A DNA stretch of 64,000 nt from Pseudevernia furfuracea (Eukaryota; Ascomycota; Lecanoromycetes; Lecanorales; Parmeliaceae). Below are positions 1-10,678 of this stretch, piece by piece; position 1 is the stretch's first letter, and every line of letters starts with the position of its first letter. The notes under the pieces were generated by a model, which saw only the letters and a program-made list of their open reading frames with translations, searched no databases and had not been told where the DNA came from. Both the position numbers and the translations under genes were made by a program. The stretch spans positions 248,001 to 312,000 of the forward strand of contig JAIUPT010000024.1 of the NCBI GenBank assembly GCA_022315425.1. Reading direction: 5' to 3'.

Positions 1-789
1 AACACGGCGTCATTCTGAGTAGTGTTGAAATACTCGAAGCCAGACCGCAGGTAGCCCGCCTTCGAGATCTCGCGGGTGTATCTGTCCAAGTAGTCCTGCG
101 AGATCGCCGAATTGCCAGAATACGACGCATGCCAGAAATACCAGGCTAGCATCTGCCTTTCCTGGCCTTGAATAAAATACTGCGCGGCATCGGGAACGGA
201 GAAAAAGGCAAGCTGCCAGTTCTGGTACAGCCCAGTCACACCAAGCTCTGGAGAAAAGATGTGCTCATAACCGAAGCCTGGAAGAGCGTATTCGGTGTAG
301 ACAGCCCGCTTTACCAGTGAGCGATACTTAGCATTGAGTGCAGCTGCTTGGCCGTTCCCCTTGTCGTGCGCGACGAGGTAGGTCTGATTGATGTTCAAGA
401 AGTCAAGGACGCCTTTTAGATCTTCCGACGCGGTGGCGGAAGTGAAATCGTAACTAGATGGTATGGTGGACTGCCCCATTCCGCGGATATCAACAGCGAT
501 GACGGTGTAATTCTGCGCAAGAATTGGCCCGATGGCATGCCACATGAGCTATCAATACTCAGTTGGCCGAAAATCCACCATCAACAAAGAGGAGACTTTG
601 GGGAGCGCTTACCGAGTGTTGTGGGTATCCGTGTACCAGCAAGACTGGGGGACCAGTTCCTGCATAGCGGAAGAAGACGTTGACGTCCGGCAAGGCCACT
701 CTCTGACCGAGCCAATCATCGAATGGTACCAAATCGGTGACAGCAAGCTGTAGGATGATGGAAAGGATCAGCAACTTGAAGGATGTCAT
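1..789 (-). CDS. Epoxide-hydrolase-like secreted alpha/beta hydrolase (partial, 3' end outside window)
   Basis: Two exons are visible, 613..789 and 1..548, separated by a 64-nt intron (549..612) with GTAAGC donor and GATAG acceptor; the frame is kept exactly. The first ~17 residues are a hydrophobic signal peptide. The mature part has the oxyanion-hole motif LVHGYPQHS, the strand WHAIGPILAQNYTVIAVD followed by RGMGQS, and the nucleophile elbow VAHDKGNG, which matches the x-H-D-x-G elbow (Asp nucleophile) of epoxide hydrolases and haloalkane dehalogenases. The cap region begins before the window edge; the catalytic His and acid would lie outside. Epoxide hydrolases add water to epoxides to give diols. 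The neighbour on the same strand is a P450, a common source of epoxides. The family call is firm; substrate and epoxide versus haloalkane use are not decidable here. Confidence 0.85.
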
Positions 790-1965
790 CGTGATTATGT
801 CTTATATCGCACAAGTAACAAGCAGACGAAAGGCAGCTTTGTACGAACGAGGGGAACGCTTGAAAGCGCGTCGGTGTATCTAAAGCACCGGCCGATAGCT
901 TGGCTGAGAAAGCAGCATTAGTTGATTTGTCAAACCTTAGGCAGCTGCTTACATTTTCACCGAGAGACGATCAAGAAATGTCCCCGCCAAAGCCCACAGG
1001 TTCGCGCATGGACTTCTTGAACTGCCTTTTCGACCTGCAGTAGGCAACAACCGGAGCGCTTTAGCGCGGATCTACTGCAACGCTTCGCCGTGAGGCCGCA
1101 TCCAGCCATCCTTTATGACTAAGGCTATGAAGAGGACTATCTTCGAGAGCCCGAATGATCAGGTAAGCATCTCAGCACCGCGATGAGCAAGAAATAGCAA
1201 GATGCGCTAAATGAGCAAATCTGATTTTCGAATAATCTTTTCAGATTTGCCGATGTTGGAAGAGTAAAGTTATCACTATCAAAGACGATCGAGCTTGGAA
1301 GAAGGTGACATTTTAAAGTAACATTTGAAAAGAAGAGATAACTCTGTCTACTCGAATCACGATCAGTAACAGGGCTGGCGATGATGGAAATAGTTGGTTT
1401 TCGAGGGCAAACTGCACCAACTACGAGCACTGATAGTGACTTTACAAAAAAATGATCGTAAGGCTGAGTGTCAAGACGCTAATCAAAAGAAGACGTCAAG
1501 TCAAAAATCCTAACCCTAAATTTCAAAAAAAATCCTCGTGGAGTGCACCCGACCTATATAATAATGAGTCTCAATAATCATGAAAACTCCGAGTCGTAAC
1601 ACAACTATTTCACTATCAGTTGAATCAGTTGATTTTTAAGTCAGAATTACATCAGCTATCAACCGATAGACCTCAAATTGCATCAACTATTTCGATAAAT
1701 CAACGATTCCACTGGTAGTGGACCAGTTAGTTGATGCACCGTCGTCAGCCCTGATCATTAAAGAAGTTATCAAGCACTTTAAAGTCCTAGTGACGGCTTG
1801 AGGGCCACTTAGATCTATCATTATACACAGTAGAACTTGTTAGAAGTTGAATGAATACAAAAAGAACTGACTGCATGGACTATTTGGACTATCGGGCGCC
1901 TTGACATAACGGCATCAAGCTACCTGACAGGACCTCATCGCCCACACCTCCCGAATTCACCCTAG
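790..1965. other. Intergenic, no gene seen
   Basis: No convincing coding region. It holds the 5' flank of the hydrolase gene and the 3' flank of the P450 gene. Several copies of a CAGTTGAT/ATCAACT motif and one short inverted repeat (1679..1738) lie here. Confidence 0.5.
1679..1738. repeat. 60-bp structure with 11-bp perfect inverted termini
   Basis: TGCATCAACTA at 1679..1689 is the exact reverse complement of TAGTTGATGCA at 1728..1738. The surrounding 120 bases carry more ATCAACT/AGTTGAT copies. It could be the remnant of a small MITE or a simple hairpin; no target-site duplication is obvious. Confidence 0.4.
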
Positions 1966-3866
1966 CTACCCCTCCTCGAACCTCGAAAAAACGTTCTGCT
2001 CCGCCTCCTCAAATTCCCTCAAGATCGTCGCCCGATGCTCCTCTGACCTCACAACTGGCTTACACCCATACGGCTTCGCGCAATACACAAACCCCTGCTG
2101 ATATCCCTCTACTGGATCCGTTTCATTCACCTCCTCCCCGCGTCCATCCGCCCGCACCTTATTCTCGAATTGGAATGCCCACAACAGCTTCGCCACCGAC
2201 AGGAACATGTTGCGCTCTGCCAGGTGCATACCCGGACAGATTCGTCGACCCGCGCCGAAGCCGTAGTGGTCCCGCTCCTTCCAGTCACCGGCCACGTATT
2301 CTGGGGCGAGTTTTGTGTGGTTGGCGTAGCGCTCGGGAATGAAGGCGGTGGGGTTGGGGTACGTTTGGGGGTCCATGTGCATGCCCCAAGTGTTTATTAT
2401 GATTGTGGTGCCTTTGGGGAGGAATTTGCCGTCGACCCAGTCGTCTGGAGCGTTTTCAGTATCGAACTATTGATGACAAAAAAATTATCATCGTGGGAGA
2501 AGGGAAAAAAGGGGTGACGTTGTCACAGGGGAGATGGCTTGCTTACCTTCACCCAGCGCATGCGGAAAGCACAGCGGCGTAATCGGGCGCCATCGATGCC
2601 CTTCCTTCACTATCATGTTGATATACGGCAACCGCTTCAGGTCCGACCATTGTGGCGATCGCCCCGGCCCAACCACCTCATCGATCTGCGCTTGCGCTTT
2701 CCGCTGTACCTCCGGGTAATGGATCATCGCCTGCACGATCGCCAGGATCAGCGACGACGAGGTGTCCGAGCCCCCCTCCATCAGTACCCCACCAAGAAAC
2801 CGCAGCTGGTTGGGCGGCAGGGCGTTCTTCTCTTGTGCGTCAAGGACTTTGTCCATGAAGGTGGAGAGCTGCGCCGACGAGTCTTTTTCTCGGCGGGTTT
2901 TCACTCGGTCCAGCGCTTCCGAGTACAGGCTGAGCATTTGTGACCGGATACTGCGTGCACGCGTGATGTAGAAGCCTAGGAGGCGCTCGGGGAAGTATTT
3001 CAGCCAAGGGAATTCGTCGACGGGGGGAGTGGCGCCCGTTTCCATAATTTCGGACCAGTCTTCCATCATGTTGTAGAGTCTGTTCATGTATTCGCCGTTT
3101 GTAGTGCGTGTGCGGACGCCGAAGACTGTGCAGAAATTGAGGGTTAGTGGAAGCATGGGAGGTTCGCTAGTGCGGGATGAGGTGCACTTACTGATCGAAT
3201 TCGAAATGCTATTACTAAACCGCTTCGGATGCAGCATATGATCCTTGGGATAGAGCATATAGTCACGCACAAGCTGTATCGCCTCAGCATCCACAAGCGG
3301 TAAATGCTCGTTCTCAACCATCGACTCGGTGAGGTTTTGATGCACAAGTTTGCGACACGTCCGCCATTGGTTGCCGTAATGCATCACCAGCAGGTGATCC
3401 CCTTTGGTAATGAGATCGTGCGAGACAAATGAGCGCGGCCGGTCACTGTAGAGTGTGCTTTTCTTGTCAACCGTCTCTTTGATGATGCGGCGGTCTGTGA
3501 TTACGGCCATTGTCCCGTTGCCTACTTTTAGGGTGTAGAGGCCGCCGTATTGTTGGGCCCATTCTGTGAATCTGGGGGGTAGATATGTTTAATTCTCCAC
3601 TGTGCGATATGTAGTTGATGGTATGAGGATGGGTTCCGAACTTACTTTATATGCGTGTATGCTTTGGGTATCTGGTGTAGATTGCCTATGAATGGAAGCG
3701 TAGGAGGCCCTGCCGATGATCAGTTTACCAGCATAAGCTTGCTCTGAGTCTCCAAAAGGCGCTCACCGGTGGGCATATTGGACGTACGACGGCCATAGAC
3801 GAAGGTGCATCGAAGAATGTAGATGATTAGAAGAGCAGCCGCGGCGTAAATGACTATGATTTGCAT
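1966..3866 (-). CDS. Cytochrome P450 monooxygenase (five exons, about 533 aa)
   Basis: Exons 3767..3866, 3646..3709, 3192..3571, 2547..3125 and 1966..2444 join in frame with canonical introns. The protein starts with a membrane anchor (MQIIVIYAAAALLIIYIL) and the proline-rich hinge (GPPTLPFIGN). It then shows the I-helix motif GGSDTS, the K-helix ExxR (KEGHR), PHALGEDDWVDGKFLPKGT before the PERY/PERF region, and the heme-binding signature FGAGRRICPG with the Cys thiolate about 100 residues from the end. Length is normal for a microsomal fungal P450. It resembles, by eye, the O-methylsterigmatocystin-oxidoreductase-like group common in fungal detoxification and secondary metabolism; this subfamily assignment is a guess. 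The upstream same-strand epoxide hydrolase suggests a linked oxidation/hydrolysis step. No PKS, NRPS or terpene cyclase is in the window. Confidence 0.93.
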
Positions 3867-5835
3867 GATAGATGTTTTGCAGTTTTTTCTCTGCCGTTAA
3901 CTTTGAAACTTTAAATGCTGGCCATCTGTACTAGATATATCTCACGTTTTCAGCCCACCTGATCCCGCACAAACATTGCAACTAAAGCCAAGACGCATAC
4001 CTTATGATGCAAGACACGTGTCTCAAGGCAGATCCACTCACGCTTGTACCAGAGCAGAAATTCCCACGCTAAATCGCATGAGGAAAACAGAATCGGATAT
4101 CCCGGAGTATCGGAGTGCTTGATGCGTTATGGTTGGCAGCGCTGGGTAAACAAAACCTTACGCAGGTGCCAATGAAACAGTACATCGTCGATGATATTGT
4201 TCGAAACGGCTATTCGATACGAAGGTGCCCTGGACATCAAAAGTCCTGCACGTGCGCTAAAATTCTTGGCGTTGGTTGACAAATATTCCTAAATATTAAT
4301 ATCAATGCTATATATACGGATTGTATATATACATAGTGTATACGAAGTGCGTATAAACGAAGTATATATTGACGACAATGTTAATAATATATATAAGTAC
4401 TTACGCTATTAAATTATGCGAGGAAAATAGAGAGAGAAGATAGATTTTTAGTATCTCTATCAATTATAATTCAATACAAAGTAATTCCCTGAATATAATT
4501 TATTTGTTTGTTAATAGTTATTTTAAGAGGATCACTTGACAAGGTCACAGCCTTAGCCTGGGATCGTTTTGGTCGTGTGGAGTTAATGGCTTCTTGCCGC
4601 AAAGTGATACCATGCTTCCAGCAAGTCCATGAGGTGATCAAGCTGTCAACGCGGGTTAGGTACGTTATCAAAGTTGCACGTAATATCAGATGGAAGCCTT
4701 AACCTGTAAGCCATAAATTCCTAGAGATCTCTTTCAGCATTGGAACGTGGAATAAAGGCTGGATTTCATACTGTTTCTCATTTCGGGCCGTGCAATATCT
4801 CCAAAATTATCGTTGTTGTCTGCTCTCTCATTTTTCTTGGCGCGGCACTCCCTTCTTCATCATGTCGTGCATGCCTTCCGATGCTTATTGCCCTTCTTTC
4901 GAAGAGTGGGGGAGTTTCAATAATCCCCTTGAAGGAAAGCTCGTTACTTCCACGCCGCTTGCTTTACCCTTGTTATGCTCTCAAATCCAACCCTATTGAA
5001 CACCTGTCAATATCTGGAAAGTCAGCGGACAAATCCATTCCTACAGTAAGTGCGCCCAGACTTACGGTTTTGCGGCCTGAATGATCTGAACAATCAACAG
5101 CGATGGATCTACCTCTCCTATCATGGCACCGACTGTACCAAGTATCCGAAGAACATCACCGAGTTTCCGAGTTTCCCCCAGCATCACGACGCCCTCATTG
5201 AGCCGAAACGTATTCAATTAGTGGAAAACGGCCAGTATGGAGGCCGCTTCATCCCTCGCTCGGTCGTTGATAGCCGCAACGACGACTTGACAGCTGCTAT
5301 GCACAGTGTTACTGAGGATAGAGTGGTCTTTTGTGAGTCTAGGATTGAATGTGTTCTCGGCTGTGGTGGGGAATGATGTGTACAACGTGATTAACCCGTC
5401 GTGGAGGGGCTCTGCTATGAATATCATACTGACATCGTGTGTTTCTCTACTTTGTTTAATGAGCTGAGCTGATATCAGCTATCGAGAAATTGGTCTGTAA
5501 GGGACAGGGCTGCGTTTTGTAGTCGCGAGGGCAGAGCAACGAGTTCGGACCCGAACCGAAACAATGCATGTTGATACCAGCCGAGTATACAAAGTCTCAA
5601 AGTCCACGTAAGAAATCTAACTTGACACGTTTCAGAATGATTGATTTTCTCAACTCTTCAATAAACTATCTAGACCCAGCTGATGATGTCGGACCTTTTT
5701 GGCCGGGGTCTGTAAGGCAAGCATTGTTCCGCCCTTTCTCGTTCCCTGCAAAGGTCGAATTCCTCCATATGCCCTTCAATACCGTGGGCTATCATCTCCA
5801 AGACTTTCGTCGTGGCCTCCAGACTCATTGGCATC
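3867..5835. other. Intergenic; AT-rich stretch and unassigned short ORFs
   Basis: 4270..4520 is strongly AT-rich with TATATA runs. Short plus-strand ORFs at 4740..5084 and 5050..5376 show no family motif and no convincing splice partners; they may be relics. A perfect 14-bp palindrome AGCTGATATCAGCT sits at 5467..5480. Confidence 0.4.
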
Positions 5836-6807
5836 TCAATAGTCATCCATTTCGTCCGTTTCACCCGCTTCTTCGACTCTGTGAAAGGCTTGTGTTATGA
5901 AACACACAGGCTCCAATTTATGACTTTGACGGCCCGCATTACTCCATGGACGAAATTCAATGCATCGGCCATCGTCCCATTTCTCTTCATAGTCAACAGC
6001 AGGACCCAGATCTGGTTCCAATATGTTCTTGACCACCAGTCTGATCCTGGTCTCATCGGCAATAGTGTAACGTCTTGGCGTGGGCAGAAATTTGACCACC
6101 AGAACCCGAAACCCGACAAAGCTTTTCGCCCGGTCAAGGAGACACGTGATAGTATTTTCAATTTCTGATACAGAATCTTTTATGTCGAATCTCAGCTCTA
6201 TAAGCATTTGGTTTCGACGTATGTCGCCCCGACCGAAAGGCGACGCGGGCCAGAATTGATGATATTGTCTAGACGGCTTACGCTTTTGAGAGAACATAGG
6301 TGGCCATTCGAAGCGACTATCTATATTGCATCGAAGCTCAAAGTTCTGATTCAGGAATCCTGAAGATGTGCTGTCAAAGTTTTTGTTTACGGGGCAGTAA
6401 CCAGCTTTTTTGCGGCAGATGCCTGCTCGGTAGAGCATGGATTGTGCTTCCATGTTTATCTCGCGACAGGTGCGCAGAATTGAAACTTCCCCAGTGGAGA
6501 GAAGGACGGCGTAGATCATGTTGCGAATCTCGGGTGGTAGTTTGAGCAGGATACCCCCTACTGTGGTGGTTGATGCAGTTGCCCCTGAAGATGATGACGT
6601 TTGCTGCTTTCTCTTTGAACTTTGTCGTTTGGTGGCTGATGATGTCTTTTTGGACACAGTACCCTTTGAAGATGAAATCGTTCGCTGCCAGATGCGTGAG
6701 CTTCGCAGTGTGGTGGATATGATAACCTCTGAAGATGGATTCATTTGCTGCTGGATCCTTGAGCTCCGTCGTGTGGTGAGCACCTTAGCTGCGGGCACCG
6801 GAGCCAT
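5836..6807 (-). CDS. Fungal protein with F-box-like 'LPPEIRNMIY' domain, unknown function
   Basis: A single-exon ORF of 323 aa. The first ~80 residues are basic and Ser/Thr-rich and built from roughly 21-residue imperfect repeats, each starting with a (T)xRSSRI-like or SSATKRQSS unit; this part is probably disordered. From about residue 88 comes LLKLPPEIRNMIYAVLLS, then LRTCREINMEAQSMLYR. This is the hallmark of a large, lineage-expanded fungal family (2EXR/F-box-like N-terminal module) of unknown role. The remainder has RNQMLIELRFDI and ARSFVGFRVLVVKF-type segments that follow the module in this family. The ATG at 6807 is the first in frame. No neighbours in a common pathway. Family membership is clear; function is unknown. 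Confidence 0.8.
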   Translation of the reverse strand: MAPVPAAKVLTTRRSSRIQQQMNPSSEVIISTTLRSSRIWQRTISSSKGTVSKKTSSATKRQSSKRKQQTSSSSGATASTTTVGGILLKLPPEIRNMIYAVLLSTGEVSILRTCREINMEAQSMLYRAGICRKKAGYCPVNKNFDSTSSGFLNQNFELRCNIDSRFEWPPMFSQKRKPSRQYHQFWPASPFGRGDIRRNQMLIELRFDIKDSVSEIENTITCLLDRAKSFVGFRVLVVKFLPTPRRYTIADETRIRLVVKNILEPDLGPAVDYEEKWDDGRCIEFRPWSNAGRQSHKLEPVCFITQAFHRVEEAGETDEMDDY

Positions 6808-8491
6808 TATCGAGAGCTGTCAAGCGTTATGTTCAAGTAGGGGCCTTGGATCAAAGATGTTGGTTGGTTAAGGTTTGTGAAAGAAATGCAATACTTGGAA
6901 GAAGAATGGAGCTTTAAAGGTGTCAGGAGCAGTACAGAGTCAAGTCATGTAGGTGTATTGAATAAGACAACTAGATGAGGAGCAACTATGGACTGGAAGG
7001 GAAGGCCATATATATATGTATGGCAAAGGGACCCTGGCAAGACACGCTAAGCCTAAAGGGGAAGTGTCAAAGGAACAAAGGAAGGTGTGTCAAAGGGATG
7101 CGGGGTACGCTCGCAACAAAAGGCGTCGAGGAGGTATAGTGATGCGCTATAAGCATTAAGCTAGGAGATTTATTCAACTCAAGAGTACTCCTCTCGACAC
7201 AATGTTTTTTGCCACCTGGGTTGTTCAACACGAGAGATTGATCTCTCACGATGTCACGAGCACACCATTTCTGGATTACAGAAAGAATTTGGTGCCACTA
7301 ACTGTCAACTCAGCAGTGCACAGCGGTGTGATAGCAAAAGCATGATAGTCTATGGAGGAGGTCCATGGGTATATAACCCATGGCCTGACAAAGAGATCTA
7401 TCTAACAAAGGACATGCATGGAATGATCTAGGCACGTCCAACACTAACTACTGCACGGGATAGATGCAGCGCAACTGCGAAGTATAGTTTAGACTACTTG
7501 CGACACTGCACGGCCACTTCACAAAATAGAAGCCAATCATTACTTCGACCGGTAGGGTTATTTAACAATTCACGTGGTTTAACCTCGTTTCAAATACCGT
7601 GATTTTCGTCCTCTGGGCAGCGGATGATCATGGTCTCAGCCAAAGCTCGCCTTCAGTTCACCATCGCTGAGTCACAGTGTGCCGATATTTCGTGGGAGGG
7701 TCTTCCTTTGCGATCTGTCATCCTGGAACACCGGCCACGGATAGGATATCGGCAACTCCAGTTCCAGCCCTAACTTTGCCTAATGCACAATGGATGTTGT
7801 AAAGAGCTTGGGTAGTATCTCGCAAATAGCAGAAAGTCCGTCGAAAGCAATTGGAACCCTCGGCAAGCATGTGGGCATATGTTGTCATCATAGCTAATCT
7901 GCGAGCTGTGAGGGAGATCGAGATCAAGGAAAAATAAAACTCATTTGGACAGTGAAAGATAATCGCCAAATATACACACCCTAGGGGAGGGGTTTACGCG
8001 GTTATCTCCTCGAGTTATGATGTATTCTCATTTTATCTAACGGATCCTTGATTTTGAAAGCCACTACTTTGAGCAAGACCTGACCTTTTCGTTGCTTTGA
8101 GGTTCCTTTCAGATACGCAGCTAGTCATACAACACTTTTGATACTGGCCAACGCTGACTAGATAAGAGTTGCGTACACAGGACTTTGACGGGAACGACCG
8201 TAAAAAAAATGCCGACGCGTGTGACACTTCTAACCGTATCAGCGGAAAGAAAAGGTCAAAGGTACAAACATGAGACCAACAATTATTCCAAGGCACGCGC
8301 GAGCTGGTGCAGTGATCCAAGCGCTTTAGTTTCTTATCCAGTTGAGAGGGTTCTTGCTTTTAGTACGTGAGGCCTGCGCACGTTGGCCTTCCACTTCTCG
8401 TGCTCTTGTTGCTTTCTGTCCATCCACGGCTGCGTTCGCTTTCTTCCTGGCTGCCTATCTCTCAAATATCAGCTCAACTGTGTATGAACCG
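6808..8491. other. Intergenic, no gene seen
   Basis: Only short ORFs without motifs in either strand (for example 7718..7969 and 8033..8320 on minus). A TATATATATG run lies at about 7010..7020. Nothing I can support as a gene. Confidence 0.4.
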
Positions 8492-8710
8492 TCATGCAAC
8501 AACATCGAAGCTCACTTCAGCGCGGTTCTCGCATTTCGGGCAATTAGCCCTATTCATGTAAATCCAACCCTTACATTCGGGTTCCTGGCATTGTAGTTGG
8601 TGGGTACGGCAACACCCGCGTACAACATAACATGAGCCCATCTTGACATACTGCTTGACCTTTGCTCCAGGACAGTGGTGCGTCGTCCGGGTACCTGGAG
8701 GCTGTGGCAT
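8492..8710 (-). CDS. Small Cys-rich, probably zinc-binding protein (72 aa)
   Basis: A complete, intronless ORF. It carries an HHCPG start, GSCYVVRGCC, then LQCQEPECKGWIY and NCPKCENR: paired CxxC/CxxxxC knuckles as in zinc ribbons. Such 60-100-residue Cys-rich ORFs are frequent in Leotiomycete-like genomes and are usually annotated hypothetical. A TATATATA element sits at 8736..8743, only 26 nt before the ATG, which fits a promoter only if the leader is very short. Conserved Cys spacing argues for a real protein; no transcript evidence is available. Compare the unrelated Cys-rich exon at 55681..55901. Confidence 0.55.
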   Translation of the reverse strand: MPQPPGTRTTHHCPGAKVKQYVKMGSCYVVRGCCRTHQLQCQEPECKGWIYMNRANCPKCENRAEVSFDVVA

Positions 8711-9061
8711 TATGTCACTAGGGTTGCTAAATCGGTATATATAAGAGGGTACAAGCTATTGAGTGGGATCAGGGGTTTGAGAGACGTATGGAACATAGCA
8801 TCCATGATAATCAGGAAGCGCTTGGATTTGAAGAAGAGAGAAGGCCGCTGGCTTTGTTCTAGCCCTGCAGTGGATGAAAGAAACCTCTTTGAAAAACCTG
8901 CTTTCTTTCGCAGCAACGCCCCGTTTGCAGTGGGTTGCATTCGGCGAATATAACGAAGAACCGATGCACGGCTGAATGAAACGCGAACGAATTGAAATGC
9001 ACTAAGCTTTCATCAAGGCATCTTAAGTGGTCACATTCCTTGATCCAGTGTCAAGCGGTCA
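8711..9061. other. Intergenic
   Basis: No gene seen; contains the TATATATA element at 8736..8743 upstream of the small Cys-rich ORF, and the 3' flank of the kinase-like gene. Confidence 0.4.
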
Positions 9062-10678
9062 CTACAACGCCCCATCCTGCTCAATCTCATCAATAGTCTC
9101 ATCTTTGTGAGCTCCATCGCTGCCAGGAGACCTTTTGTTGCTCGCGTCATCCTTTTGGGGTTCCATCATTGAATCATATAGTGCTGCCCACTCTTTGAAG
9201 AACTTGTCCGCTTTCTTGGCGGCTTCGCTATCTGGAAGACCGCGCTGAGCAAAGTAGAAGAGCTCTCTCGCCAGCCGATACTCTGGCCTATAAGCAAACC
9301 ATGTCCAATCAAATCCCATTACGTCGTCGAAAACCTCCTTAAGCTGCTCCTGTTCTGGAGTGGATGGCGTACTGCTTGCCTCGCCTTCCTCTGTATCGTA
9401 GTACTTTTGATTGGTCCAAAGCCAAGAGGGCGGAGCGCAGGAGACAAAGTTTGGAGCGAAGGCGGCGCTGTCCCAGTCGACAATACCAGAGATAGTCAGT
9501 GAACTGTTTGGCTGAATTTGTACCATGATATTGCGGGCTGCAAGATCAAAATGACAGAGGCAGTTCTCGCCGTCGCCCAAGATATCGAGCGAATCCATCT
9601 GTTTGGCGACTTGAACAAATCGAAACTGGTAGTCCCAGTAGAGTATTTGTGCGGGACTCTCGAGCAGCTCGTGCGCAAACCAACGTCCAAATTGGGTTCC
9701 GAACCAGTCTAGCGGGGTCTGAGTCGCGGCATCATCCTCTTCATCAGAGACGTGATGGGGGATCTTTGCCTTCCAGTCTTCGTCGTAAGGAGACTTGATG
9801 TCAAATGGGACCACACTAAACTTTTGGGCCCCATCGTCTGCTGGAGAAGCCTCAACAATACCAGGCTTAGAGGCTCTTAGAGTTTGTAATGTACGGATAA
9901 TTTGGCCCGTTTCTTCTGCAGCAGCACAACGCTGCTTATGAGTGAGCTCGTCCCAAATTGTATGTAATGAAACTCCGGGAAGTCGACTTTGTATCACGTA
10001 GCCACTCTCGAGATGGTTGTTGGCCGTTGCATCAAAGCTGATGACATCTGCCACTGGAAGCATAGTTTTCTGGCGGACGTAGCGCAAAATGGCAACTTCG
10101 CGCTCAATATACCCCAATTCCGCCATCTGTGGCCGTGGAACCCTCAGAATGACATTTTTGGCCTCATTGATATCAAAATCTTTGACCATTATGCCGACGA
10201 TTCGATTATAGGTGCCACCAGCCAAGCGCTCAATGATGAATTCTTTCTCGGAAGACGGAAACAGAAAGCGGCGCAATTTCTTGACCCGCACGGCATCGAG
10301 GATACGAGACTTTGCGACACCACTCACACGACGTTCGGGCGGTGATAGTCGAGGCTCAGCAGGCCAGAGTGTTTGACACAACGCTTTGACGCGGATCTGA
10401 TACTGATCGAACGGCACTTGGCTGTATTTGAGAGTTGATGTGCGCGAATCAATTGAGATGCTGGAGCTACCCGTGGTGGACTCATTGGTTGTCTTTAAGA
10501 TTTCTTTGGAATCACTTCGTGGTCTGGTTAGAGGTTCGTCGTCGCCTCTATCCATGGTGTCCGCATTCGCAGGTGCGGAGGACTCGTTCGCTGGATGAAA
10601 GACATCTTCAGAATCACTTGGAGGGCCGATCCGAGCTCCATTGCCGAGGCAATGCTCAAGATCCGCAACTGACTCCAT
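9062..10678 (-). CDS. Phosphotransferase (APH/choline-kinase-like) family protein
   Basis: A single-exon ORF of 538 aa from the first ATG at 10678. The N-terminal ~75 residues are acidic and Ser/Thr-rich, probably disordered. The kinase-like fold follows: a glycine-rich loop RLAGGTYNRIV, the VILRVPRP strand with its basic residue, then REVAILRYVRQ. The Brenner-type catalytic motif CHFDLAARNIMV (HxDxxxxN, around residue 370) is followed by the metal-binding GIVDWDSAAFAP. These are the catalytic and metal sites of the aminoglycoside-phosphotransferase superfamily, so the protein is probably active. Fungi carry dozens of such paralogs; substrates are mostly unknown, and antibiotic resistance should not be assumed. 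The C-terminus is acidic. Convergent or divergent neighbours give no functional hint. Confidence 0.88.
   Translation of the reverse strand: MESVADLEHCLGNGARIGPPSDSEDVFHPANESSAPANADTMDRGDDEPLTRPRSDSKEILKTTNESTTGSSSISIDSRTSTLKYSQVPFDQYQIRVKALCQTLWPAEPRLSPPERRVSGVAKSRILDAVRVKKLRRFLFPSSEKEFIIERLAGGTYNRIVGIMVKDFDINEAKNVILRVPRPQMAELGYIEREVAILRYVRQKTMLPVADVISFDATANNHLESGYVIQSRLPGVSLHTIWDELTHKQRCAAAEETGQIIRTLQTLRASKPGIVEASPADDGAQKFSVVPFDIKSPYDEDWKAKIPHHVSDEEDDAATQTPLDWFGTQFGRWFAHELLESPAQILYWDYQFRFVQVAKQMDSLDILGDGENCLCHFDLAARNIMVQIQPNSSLTISGIVDWDSAAFAPNFVSCAPPSWLWTNQKYYDTEEGEASSTPSTPEQEQLKEVFDDVMGFDWTWFAYRPEYRLARELFYFAQRGLPDSEAAKKADKFFKEWAALYDSMMEPQKDDASNKRSPGSDGAHKDETIDEIEQDGAL

Noticed and set aside
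4740..5376. Two overlapping plus ORFs possibly forming one secreted protein
   Set aside because: No consistent intron joins them and no family text is recognisable.
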